A DNA stretch of 64,000 nucleotides from Halorubellus litoreus (lineage in GTDB: Archaea; Halobacteriota; Halobacteria; Halobacteriales; Natrialbaceae), in contig NZ_JAZAQL010000003.1 of assembly GCF_037081675.1 (NCBI RefSeq), positions 248,001-312,000 of the forward strand, written 5' to 3'. A program made the position numbers and the translations under genes. The notes beneath the pieces were generated by a model. That model searched no databases. It saw nothing but the letters and a program-made list of their open reading frames with translations, and was not told the origin of the DNA. Positions within the stretch are counted from its first letter, which is position 1; each line of letters begins with the position of its first letter. Shown here one piece after another: positions 57,074-64,000 of this stretch.

Positions 57074-57991
57074 GTGTACCTCGAAGCCATCCTCTTCGCC
57101 GTAGGGTTGGCAGCGCTCGTCGCCGGCGCGAACCGAGCGGTCACCGCCGCCGCGGACCTCGCGCTCTACTACGGCGTCTCGCAGTTCTTCATCGGCGTCA
57201 CGCTCATCTCCGTCGGCACGAGCGTCCCGGAGATGGTGACGAGCGTCTACGCGGCGTACTACGGCGCCGGCGACCTCGTCGTCGGGAACATCGTCGGCTC
57301 GGAGACCGCGCAGATAACGCTCGCCATCGCCGTCGTCGCGTTCGTCGCGCCGTTCGTCACCGACAGACGGAACGTCCTCGTCTACGGGAGCGCGATGCTG
57401 CTCGCGATGATCGTCATGCTCCTCGCGCTCGACGACGGCGTCGTCGGCCGCTCGGAGGGCTTCCTGATGATGCTCGCGTACGTCCAGTTCGTCTACGTCC
57501 TCTACACGAACGAGGGCGGCGAGGAGATCGCCGAGGAGGTCGTCGAGGATCGGAAGTCCCCGCGCGAGGCGGTCCCGCTCATCGTCGTCGGGCTCGTTCT
57601 CGTCGTCGTCGGCGGGCAACTGATGGTGACCAACGGCGTCGCGCTCGCCCGACTCGCCGGCATCCCCGAGTACGTCGTTGGGTTGCTGACCGGGCTCGGG
57701 ACGACGCTCCCCGAGATCGTCGTCGCCGGAATCGCCGCCCACGAGGGCCGCGGCGGCATCAGCGTCGGTTCTATCCTCGGGAGCAACATCACCGACCCCG
57801 TGTTCTCGCTCGGTATCGGCGCGGTGTTCTTCGACGTCGTCGTCACCGACGTCGCCGCGCTCCAGCCGTCGCTCGTGTACATGCTCGTCGTCTCCATCGT
57901 CGTCCTCGGCCTCTTCTACTGGCGTCGAGGTATCGACCGGCGAGCCGCCGTCGTCTGCTTCCTCCTCTACCTCCCGTCGTTCGTCGTGTGA
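57074..57991 (+). CDS. Calcium/cation exchanger family (CaCA) transporter
   Basis: A 305-residue protein with about ten helices and the two alpha repeats of Na+/Ca2+ exchangers: SVGTSVPEMVTSVYAAYYGA with GNIVGSE, and GLGTTLPEIVVAGIAAHEGR with GSILGSNITDP. It starts with GTG. It moves Ca2+ or another cation in exchange for Na+ or H+. The preceding gap is short, and the following DASS transporter is in the same direction. Confidence 0.92.
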   Translation: MYLEAILFAVGLAALVAGANRAVTAAADLALYYGVSQFFIGVTLISVGTSVPEMVTSVYAAYYGAGDLVVGNIVGSETAQITLAIAVVAFVAPFVTDRRNVLVYGSAMLLAMIVMLLALDDGVVGRSEGFLMMLAYVQFVYVLYTNEGGEEIAEEVVEDRKSPREAVPLIVVGLVLVVVGGQLMVTNGVALARLAGIPEYVVGLLTGLGTTLPEIVVAGIAAHEGRGGISVGSILGSNITDPVFSLGIGAVFFDVVVTDVAALQPSLVYMLVVSIVVLGLFYWRRGIDRRAAVVCFLLYLPSFVV

Positions 57992-58086
57992 CCGCTGGCG
58001 TCGTCCACCGCGTGAGGCGGTCGCGTTCTCGGGGAGGGATACGCTGAAGGCGGACGCGTTCGACGGCCCGTTCGGAGGATTCACTG

Positions 58087-59637
58087 GTGTCGTTCTCGCG
58101 CACTCGCACGCTCTCGCTCCTCGGCGCCGTCCTCGCGACCGTCGTCGTCGCCGGCCTCCCGACGCCGGCCGGGCTGACGCTCGCCGGGCAGTACGCGCTC
58201 GCGACGATGACGTTCGCCGCCGTGCTCTGGGTCACCGGCGCACTCCCGCTCGCCCTCACCGCGCTCCTCGTCCCGGTCTCGCTCACCGTCCTCGGCGTCT
58301 ACCCGTCGTTCGCGCAGTCCGTCGCCGGGTTCGCGGACCCAGTCGTCTTCCTGCTGCTCGCGGGGTTCGTGCTCGCCGAAGCGCTCCAGGCGCACGGCAT
58401 CGACCGCCGGGTCGCGCTCGTCGTCCTCGTCCGGTTCGGCACGAGCGCGCGCGGCCTGGTCGGCGGCGTCATGGTCGCGACCGCGCTCCTCTCGATGGTC
58501 GTCTCCAACACCGCAACGGTCGCGATGATGGTCCCCATCGTCCTCGGTATCGTCGACAGCGTCACCGACCTCACCAGCGCCGACGCCGCCGCCGACTCCG
58601 ACGCGGCCGCGTCGAACCTCCAGATCGCGATGCTCCTCGGCGTCGCGTACGCCGCGAGCCTCGGCGGCGTCGGCACGCTCGTCGGCACGCCACCGAACGC
58701 CATCGTCGTCGGCCAGCTCGACGACCTCGTCGGCGTCGAGATATCGTTCGTCGACTGGCTCGCCATCGGCCTCCCGATGGTCGCGGTCACGCTCCCCGTC
58801 GCGTGGGCGCTCCTCACGTACGTCGTCTACCCGCCCGAGTCCTACGACGTCTCCGCGGCCCGCGAGACCGCGCGCGAACGCCGCTCGGAACTCGGCGCGC
58901 TGTCACCGGCCGCGAAACGCACCGTGGCCGTGTTCGTCGCGACCGCCGGCCTGTGGCTGCTCGGTGGCTTCGACTTCGCGTTCGCGGGCGTCCTCCCCAC
59001 CGAGTGGTACGTCACCGTCTTCGGCGGGGACGGCGCGAACGCCCTCGGCACCACGGGTCACGAAGGCGTCCTCTTCTACGTCCTCGTCGGCGTCCTCGCC
59101 ATCCCGGCGCTCGTCGTCACGGGCGCGAACGAGTTCGACGACCTCCTCGACGTCGACTGGGGGACGCTCCTCCTCCTCGGTGGCGGCATCTCGCTCGCGA
59201 ACGCCCTCAAGGACACGAACGCGACCGCGTGGCTCGCGGACGTCACCCTCGTGGCGCTCGGCGACGCCGGCATCGTCGTCGTCCTCCTGAGCGTCGTCGC
59301 GCTCGTCGTCCTCGTCGGCGAACTCGCGTCGAACACCGCGATGGCCGCCATCCTCGCCCCGCTCCTCGTCGAGGTCGGGCCGACGTACGCGAGCGCGCTC
59401 GGCACCACGAACGACCTCGCCGCCGTCCTCTTCGCGGTCACCGGCGCGGTCGCCGCGAGCTACGGGTTCGCGCTCCCCGTCGCCACGCCACCGAACGCCA
59501 TCGTGTACGGCGCCGGGTACGTCGAACGCGAGCACATGCTGCGCGCCGGCGTCCTCCTCGACGTCGTCGTCGTCGTCCTCGCGACGGCGATGGCGCTCCT
59601 GCTCGGCTACACGCTCTGGCCTATCGTCCTCGCGTGA
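58087..59637 (+). CDS. SLC13/DASS family anion transporter
   Basis: A 516-residue transporter with 11-12 helices and the two SNT-type motifs of the divalent anion:Na+ symporter family: VVSNTATVAMMVPIVLGIVD and ASNTAMAAILAPLLVEVG, plus GVGTLVGTPPNAIVVGQ and LPVATPPNAIVYGAGYVE. It takes up dicarboxylates or sulfate with Na+. The GTG start at 58087 is at the predicted N-terminus. It follows the CaCA gene by 95 bases. Confidence 0.92.
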   Translation: MSFSRTRTLSLLGAVLATVVVAGLPTPAGLTLAGQYALATMTFAAVLWVTGALPLALTALLVPVSLTVLGVYPSFAQSVAGFADPVVFLLLAGFVLAEALQAHGIDRRVALVVLVRFGTSARGLVGGVMVATALLSMVVSNTATVAMMVPIVLGIVDSVTDLTSADAAADSDAAASNLQIAMLLGVAYAASLGGVGTLVGTPPNAIVVGQLDDLVGVEISFVDWLAIGLPMVAVTLPVAWALLTYVVYPPESYDVSAARETARERRSELGALSPAAKRTVAVFVATAGLWLLGGFDFAFAGVLPTEWYVTVFGGDGANALGTTGHEGVLFYVLVGVLAIPALVVTGANEFDDLLDVDWGTLLLLGGGISLANALKDTNATAWLADVTLVALGDAGIVVVLLSVVALVVLVGELASNTAMAAILAPLLVEVGPTYASALGTTNDLAAVLFAVTGAVAASYGFALPVATPPNAIVYGAGYVEREHMLRAGVLLDVVVVVLATAMALLLGYTLWPIVLA

Positions 59638-59754
59638 CTCGCCGCGGCCGCTGCTGACGCTCCGTGGAGGGGATAGCTGTCGGAGAAGTCGGGTTCGTGA
59701 TGTACGGTTCGAGACCCTGGCTCTATGACGTGTTAGCCTGAAGGATCGGGACTC

Positions 59755-60039
59755 TCAGCGGGTGTGCGAGCGGGGCTGGTAGCGGTCGATGCCCCAGAAC
59801 AGGGCTGCGACCAGGAGCATGAAGGCCGCGGGCGCCCAGAGCTGCGGGTCGACCGTGAAGCCCTGGAGGCTCGACGAGAGGCTGTACGCGGCCGCGGCGA
59901 TGAGCACGAGCACGAGGAACCCGAGGAACGCGGCGATGCCCATGAAGGGGACGTCAGGGAGCGGGCTCTCCGTGCGTTCGGTCGACTGCGTCTGCTGGGT
60001 CTGGGGCGTCCGGGTTCCGGTGGCCGAGTCCTGGTACAT
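59755..60039 (-). CDS. Small two-helix membrane protein
   Basis: A 94-residue protein: a polar, Gln/Thr-rich N-terminus, then two hydrophobic segments (FMGIAAFLGFLVLVLIAAAA and LWAPAAFMLLVAALFWGID). The TATA element at 60071-60079, 32-40 bases ahead of the ATG, supports the start. It is convergent with the DASS gene. Function unknown. Confidence 0.7.
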   Translation of the reverse strand: MYQDSATGTRTPQTQQTQSTERTESPLPDVPFMGIAAFLGFLVLVLIAAAAYSLSSSLQGFTVDPQLWAPAAFMLLVAALFWGIDRYQPRSHTR

Positions 60040-60070
60040 CCTGTTTCACCTATTCCTCCCTACGCGTCCG

Positions 60071-60079
60071 GTATATAAA
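60071..60079 (-). promoter_or_regulatory. TATA element for the small membrane protein gene
   Basis: On the minus strand TTTATATAC lies 32-40 bases ahead of the ATG at 60039. Confidence 0.55.
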
Positions 60080-60197
60080 CGACCAGGCGGTGATTCCTAC
60101 TCGATGAAAACGACCGGCGACGCTGCCCTGGCACGACTGCGCGCAGCACGCTGCCGTCATGCCAACAACCAACACGCTCGGCCGTGAGAGGCCAGCC

Positions 60198-61415
60198 ATG
60201 AGCGACGACGACTTCGAGGCGTCCACGCCGTACGGTCGATACCGACAGACGGAGGTGTTCACGACCGGGATGCTGACCGGCGACACGCCGGACGTCCCGG
60301 TCGCCTACGAGGACCTGAAGGCCGCGGCCGAGGACGCGATGAGCGACGAGGCGTACGCGTACGTCGCGGGCGGCGCCGGCGGCGAGTCCACGAAGCGCGC
60401 GAACCGCCGCGCGTTCGACGACCATCGACTCGTCCCGCGCGTCCTCCGGGACACGAGCGAGCGCGACCTCCGCGTCGACGTCCTCGGGGACACGTGGCCG
60501 GTGCCGTTCGCGCTCGCCCCCATCGGCGTCCAGGGCGTGATGCACGACGACGGCGACCTCGCGAGCGCCCGCGCCGCCGCCGCCGAGGGCGTCCCCTACG
60601 TCACGTCGACGCAATCGAGCTATCCACTGGAGGACGTCGCCGCGGAACTCGACGCCGGGAGCGAGGATGGCCCGCCGACCTGGTTCCAGCTGTACTGGTC
60701 GAAGGACCGGGACGTGACGGCGTCGCTCGTCGACCGCGCCGAGGACGCCGGCTACGACGCCATCTGCCTCACGCTCGACACGCCACACCTCGGGTGGCGC
60801 GAACGCGACCTCCAGGGCGGCTACCTCCCGTTCCTCGACGGGAAGGGCATCGCGAACTACACGACCGACCCCGCGTTCCGCGACCGACTCGACTCGGACC
60901 CCGAGGAGAACCCCAGGGAGGCCGCCCGCGAGTTCGTGGACGTCTTCGCGGACCCGACGCTCGAATTTGACGACCTCGACTGGCTGTTCGACCGCACTGA
61001 CCTCCCCGTCGTCTGCAAGGGCGTCCTTCACCCCGAGGACGCCCGCCGGTGCATCGACGCCGGCGCGGACGGCGTCGTCGTCTCGAATCACGGCGGCCGC
61101 CAGGTCGACGACGCCGTCGCCGCCCTCGACCAACTCCCCGCGGTCGCCGACGCCGTGCGCGACGCGGACCCGGACGCCGCGGTCCTGTTCGACTCCGGGA
61201 TTCGTCGTGGCGCCGACGCGCTCGTCGCGCTCGCGCTCGGCGCGGACGCCGTCCTCCTCGGGCGCCCGTACTGTTACGGGCTCGCCGTCGACGGCGAGGA
61301 CGGCGTCCGCGCGGTCGTCTCGAACGTCCGCGCGGACCTCGACCTCTCGCTCGCGCTCACGGGGTACGACGCGGCTCGGGAGGTCGACGACGGCGCGCTC
61401 GCCCGGACGGATTGA
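60198..61415 (+). CDS. FMN-dependent alpha-hydroxy acid dehydrogenase/oxidase
   Basis: A 405-residue TIM-barrel FMN enzyme: VPFALAPIGVQGVMHDDGD and TSTQSSYPLEDVA early, WFQLYWSKDRDVTASLVDRA, then VVCKGVLHPEDARRCIDAGA and GVVVSNHGGRQVDDAVA with the catalytic His. VLFDSGIRRGADALVALALG is the FMN phosphate loop. It oxidises 2-hydroxy acids such as lactate to 2-oxo acids. I used the ATG at 60198 over one 39 bases upstream because the family's N-terminus is close to it. Confidence 0.92.
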   Translation: MSDDDFEASTPYGRYRQTEVFTTGMLTGDTPDVPVAYEDLKAAAEDAMSDEAYAYVAGGAGGESTKRANRRAFDDHRLVPRVLRDTSERDLRVDVLGDTWPVPFALAPIGVQGVMHDDGDLASARAAAAEGVPYVTSTQSSYPLEDVAAELDAGSEDGPPTWFQLYWSKDRDVTASLVDRAEDAGYDAICLTLDTPHLGWRERDLQGGYLPFLDGKGIANYTTDPAFRDRLDSDPEENPREAAREFVDVFADPTLEFDDLDWLFDRTDLPVVCKGVLHPEDARRCIDAGADGVVVSNHGGRQVDDAVAALDQLPAVADAVRDADPDAAVLFDSGIRRGADALVALALGADAVLLGRPYCYGLAVDGEDGVRAVVSNVRADLDLSLALTGYDAAREVDDGALARTD

Positions 61416-61444
61416 CGTCGGACTCGGCGCGCGACGGCGCGGCG

Positions 61445-61470
61445 AGAACTCCGGACGCGGTGGGGTGGGT
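61445..61470 (+). repeat. Dispersed origin-type box
   Basis: AGAACTCCGGACGCGGTGGG, identical over 21 bases to 12044-12064, then GTGGG. It lies between the FMN enzyme and rhodanese genes. Confidence 0.55.
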
Positions 61471-61545
61471 GGACGGTTGTCAGCGGTCGAACCGTTCGGT
61501 TCCCGTACCAGAACCCTCTTTTCACATCGATTCCTAGGCGAAGTT

Positions 61546-62379
61546 ATGAAGCGACGCACGTTCGCAACGGCGGCCGCAGGGTCGCTCGCGGGCTTGGCTG
61601 GCTGCCTCGGCGGCCAGTTCGGCTTGGGCGGCGAGACGACGAGCGGGTCGAACGACGACGGCTCCTCCGGCTCGGGCGGGTCGCCGGGGACGGCTTCGGG
61701 CCTACCCGCGGACGTCGATGGCTACCCCGACGAGGTCGAGTCCAAGCCGGAGGACCGCGAGGTCGACACGAGTAACCTGAAGACCGTCACCGAGAACGGC
61801 GTCGACGTCCCGCTCCTGCCGGTCGACGACGCGCACGTCTGGTGGGCGTACAGGCGCGCTCGGTTCGCCGACGCGCGCGGCCCCGACCAGTACGAGAACA
61901 GCCACATCGAGGGCGCCGTGTTCAGCTCCGCCGCCGAACGCTTCCGCGACAGCGACGACCCGACGAAGCAGTGGGGGAAGCAGGACCGCATCATCTGCTA
62001 CTGCGGGTGCCCGCACCACCTCTCCTCGATCCGCGCGAGCCAGCTCATCAACGCCGGCTTCGAGAACGTCTACGTCATCGACGAGGGGTTCTTCGAGTGG
62101 ACCGACCGCGGGTATCCCGTCACCGGGAACAGCGGTGGTATCAGCGAGTTCGTCGTCCGCGGCGAGGTCCACGCGAAGCACGCCGGCGAGAACGCGTGGG
62201 TGACGCCCGTCGACTCCGACCAGCTCGAATCGACGAACGTCGCCGCCGACGGCTCGTTCGCGCTCCACTGCAAGTTCGTCGACGTCACCCCGGAGACGCG
62301 ACTGCGCGTCGACACGCCCGCGTGGTCGACCACGGGGAGTGTCGAGGAACTGACGGCGGGCGTGGTTCGCGGGAACTGA
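61546..62379 (+). CDS. Rhodanese-domain lipoprotein
   Basis: A 277-residue lipoprotein: MKRRTFATAAAGSLAGLAGC ends in a lipobox, and a Ser/Gly-rich linker follows. Residues ~100-190 resemble a rhodanese domain: FADARGPDQYENSHIEGAVF with the active-site loop in IICYCGCPHHLSSIRASQLI and VIDEGFFEWTDRGYPV. The active Cys sits in CYCGCPHH. The family moves sulfur, but Cys-loop variations leave activity uncertain. The last ~85 residues are beta-rich, not typical of rhodaneses. Its C-terminus (LTAGVVRGN) lies in a 26-bp repeat. Confidence 0.85.
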   Translation: MKRRTFATAAAGSLAGLAGCLGGQFGLGGETTSGSNDDGSSGSGGSPGTASGLPADVDGYPDEVESKPEDREVDTSNLKTVTENGVDVPLLPVDDAHVWWAYRRARFADARGPDQYENSHIEGAVFSSAAERFRDSDDPTKQWGKQDRIICYCGCPHHLSSIRASQLINAGFENVYVIDEGFFEWTDRGYPVTGNSGGISEFVVRGEVHAKHAGENAWVTPVDSDQLESTNVAADGSFALHCKFVDVTPETRLRVDTPAWSTTGSVEELTAGVVRGN

Positions 62380-62425
62380 CGGCGGGCGTGGTTCGCGGGA
62401 ACTGACGGCGGGCGTGGTTCGCGGG
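62348..62425. repeat. 26-bp tandem repeat across a stop codon, three copies
   Basis: The 26-base unit starting AACTGACGGCGGGCGTGG lies at 62348-62373, 62374-62399 and 62400-62425. The TGA stop of the rhodanese gene (62377-62379) is in the second copy. Confidence 0.92.
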
Positions 62426-62607
62426 AACTGACGGGCGGCGTCGGCGCGGCGGTAGCGAGGCCGGGGCGTGTGCGAGGATGTTCCGTGTGCGAGGGCGGGG
62501 CGTGGAGCGTCCGGGCGCCCACCCTGCCCCGACGTGGTTTTACTTATCCTGATTGGTCAACCGGCCGAACCTTGGCTATGGAGGGATACCAAAAGTAATT
62601 ACCAAGA

Positions 62608-62616
62608 ATTTTAATC
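62608..62616 (+). promoter_or_regulatory. TATA element for the Tat-secreted nuclease gene
   Basis: ATTTTAATC centred about 25 bases ahead of the ATG at 62637. Confidence 0.6.
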
Positions 62617-62636
62617 CTCGCGTTCCGGTTGATGGT

Positions 62637-64000
62637 ATGCGACGACGTACCTTCCTGGCGTCGTTATCGGGCACTGCAACCACACTCGGGCTGACAGGGG
62701 CACTCGGCAGTCAGCCAGCGGCGGCGGCCTCGGGCACCGTCGACTTCCTCGAGTTCGACTCCTCGGCGAGCTTGCTGGACGCGAACCGGAACCTGCTCAC
62801 GGACGATGCGCTCGTCGCCGTGAAAGCGGAGGCGTCCGCGTTCAACGTCGACGACGACGGGAACGGCGACGCCGTCGACTACGGCTCCACGGACATCCCG
62901 CTGGTCGCCGTCGACGAACGCAGCGGCGGCGGCGCAGTCGTCGGGTTCGGCGCGGAACTCGTCAGCGACGGCGCGAACTTCCAGAGCGGGAACGAGGAGT
63001 TCCTCCTGAACGTCTGGGACGCGTACCTCGGCGGTTCCGGCACCGTGCTCTACGACGAGGGCCACGACCAGTACGACACCCTCACGACGTTCTCGAACAT
63101 GGCGAACTACGCCGAGACCCAGGAGAGCTACGCGGTCTCGGCGACGTCGACGCTCGCCGACGACCTCTCCACCGCCGACGCCGTCTGGATAACGAGCCCG
63201 TCCGCGGCGTTCACCGCGAGCGAGCAATCGGCGCTCAAGGACTTCGTGGACGACGGCGGCGTCGCGTTCGTCCACGACACCGCCGACTACTCGAACTTCG
63301 ACGAGACCCAGAACTTGAACGACCTCGCGAACGGTCTCGACCTCGCGTTCCGCTTCAACGACGACCAGGTGCTCGACACCGAGTCGAACACGAACGGGAC
63401 GTCCTACCGCGTGCAGACGACGCGGTTCGACGCGACGTTCGACTTCTTCGCGGACCGAAAGGGCATGGAGATCGACCCGAACGCGAACCACGTCGTCGAC
63501 GTGAAAGACGTCACCGACGGCGACACGGTCGACATCGAGTTCGACAGCGGCCGTCGCGAGAACATCCGCGTCCTCGGGCTGGACACGCCCGAGAAGGAGC
63601 AGTACCAGCAGTACGAGCGCACCCAGGAGTGGGAGGGCCTCGAGTCGCTCACGTACCTCGCCGACTGGGGCGCGAACGCGACCGACTGGGCGAAAGGCGA
63701 GCTCTCCGGGAAGACCGTCGAGATCGCGTTCGACGACGCGGAACCCGGTATCTTCGACCAGTTCGACCGCCTTCTGGCGTACATCTACTACGACGGCACG
63801 GGCGACGGCACCCGGAGCGAGTTCTACAACCTCCGCACCGTCCAGAACGGGTACGCTCGCGTGTACTCGTCGTCGTTCAGCAAGCACGACGCGTTCATGA
63901 GCGCGGAATCGCAGGCGCAGGCCGACGCCGTGAACGTCTGGGGCGCGAGCGACCCGGACGCCTCGGACCCCATCCGGAACCGCGACGCGGACGACCTGTT
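62637..64000 (+). CDS. Secreted protein with GATase-like and SNase-like domains (3' cut by window)
   Basis: The frame stays open to the window end, giving at least 454 residues. MRRRTFLASLSGTATTLGLT is a Tat signal. Residues ~60-240 contain GGGAVVGFGAELVSDGANFQ, DAVWITSPSAAFTASEQSAL and VAFVHDTADYSNF, a DUF4350/glutamine amidotransferase-like fold without its catalytic Cys. After ~residue 280 the SNase signature appears (VKDVTDGDTVDIEFDSGRRE, VLGLDTPEKEQYQQY, QNGYARVY), as in the nuclease at 39491. It is probably an extracellular nuclease; its end and any C-terminal domain are outside the window. Confidence 0.88.
   Translation, partial: MRRRTFLASLSGTATTLGLTGALGSQPAAAASGTVDFLEFDSSASLLDANRNLLTDDALVAVKAEASAFNVDDDGNGDAVDYGSTDIPLVAVDERSGGGAVVGFGAELVSDGANFQSGNEEFLLNVWDAYLGGSGTVLYDEGHDQYDTLTTFSNMANYAETQESYAVSATSTLADDLSTADAVWITSPSAAFTASEQSALKDFVDDGGVAFVHDTADYSNFDETQNLNDLANGLDLAFRFNDDQVLDTESNTNGTSYRVQTTRFDATFDFFADRKGMEIDPNANHVVDVKDVTDGDTVDIEFDSGRRENIRVLGLDTPEKEQYQQYERTQEWEGLESLTYLADWGANATDWAKGELSGKTVEIAFDDAEPGIFDQFDRLLAYIYYDGTGDGTRSEFYNLRTVQNGYARVYSSSFSKHDAFMSAESQAQADAVNVWGASDPDASDPIRNRDADDL

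Noticed and set aside
1..64000. tRNA, rRNA or transposase genes
   Set aside because: No cloverleaf-like sequence, rRNA stretch, or transposase motif with inverted ends was seen by eye. A dedicated scan (tRNAscan-SE, ISfinder) would settle this.

Overview
The window is from the chromosome (or a large replicon) of a halophilic archaeon of class Halobacteria. The signs are high GC, acidic proteins, TATA-type promoters 25-30 bases ahead of starts, many GTG starts and ATGA/GTGA gene overlaps, Tat and lipobox signals, a halocyanin-type copper protein, a ba3-type oxidase, a class III pilin signal, and an Orc1/Cdc6 initiator beside a candidate origin. The genus cannot be fixed from this sequence alone. 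About 65 genes are supported. No rRNA, tRNA, CRISPR array or transposase was seen.

Layout. 1-9.6 kb: universal stress proteins, a YihY-type membrane protein, an APC permease, a 3-hydroxyacyl-CoA dehydrogenase, a ThDP enzyme and threonine dehydratase. 9.7-12.8 kb: two tandem zinc ribbons, a pilin fused to an FG-GAP region, and RNase HI. 13.2-20.6 kb: a 1465-residue protein with two P-loops and a long alpha-helical repeat region, a DEDDy 3'-5' exonuclease, Orc1/Cdc6, and a predicted origin with seven origin-recognition-like boxes around an AT-rich core. 21.7-24.0 kb: a two-domain halocyanin and a multicopper oxidase. 24.3-26.2 kb: an HTH regulator with a membrane partner, a DoxX protein and MsrA. 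26.6-31.8 kb: a ferredoxin and the electron-bifurcating Fix/ETF cluster. 31.8-35.2 kb (minus): a five-gene operon of Lrp-TrkA_C regulator, 49-residue zinc ribbon, Usp protein, 39-residue microprotein and CPA antiporter. 35.4-48.4 kb: transporters, lipoproteins, a secreted nuclease, a HerA-type ATPase and a BtrH-like enzyme. 48.5-57 kb: a flavoprotein behind a DtxR-like box, then the ba3 oxidase operon and its divergent copper-assembly genes. 57-64 kb: Na+/Ca2+ exchanger-type and DASS transporters, an FMN alpha-hydroxy-acid dehydrogenase, a rhodanese lipoprotein and a second secreted nuclease cut by the window end.

Two patterns go beyond single genes. First, the G-rich box found at the origin (core AACNGCGGACNNNGTGGGG) recurs at eight or more other places, some identical over 25 bases, including four or five copies in one orientation at 39.1-39.35 kb and one inside the copper-ATPase gene. 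Second, short tandem repeats of 11-27 bp occur in many gaps, and three of them (18.4, 36.6, 62.35 kb) duplicate DNA across a stop codon.

The best candidate for an undescribed system is the pair at 13.2-18.4 kb: the NTPase-solenoid protein resembles a STAND-like sensor in architecture, and it is followed on the same strand by a nuclease. That function is inference. The domain and repeat evidence is visible in the sequence.
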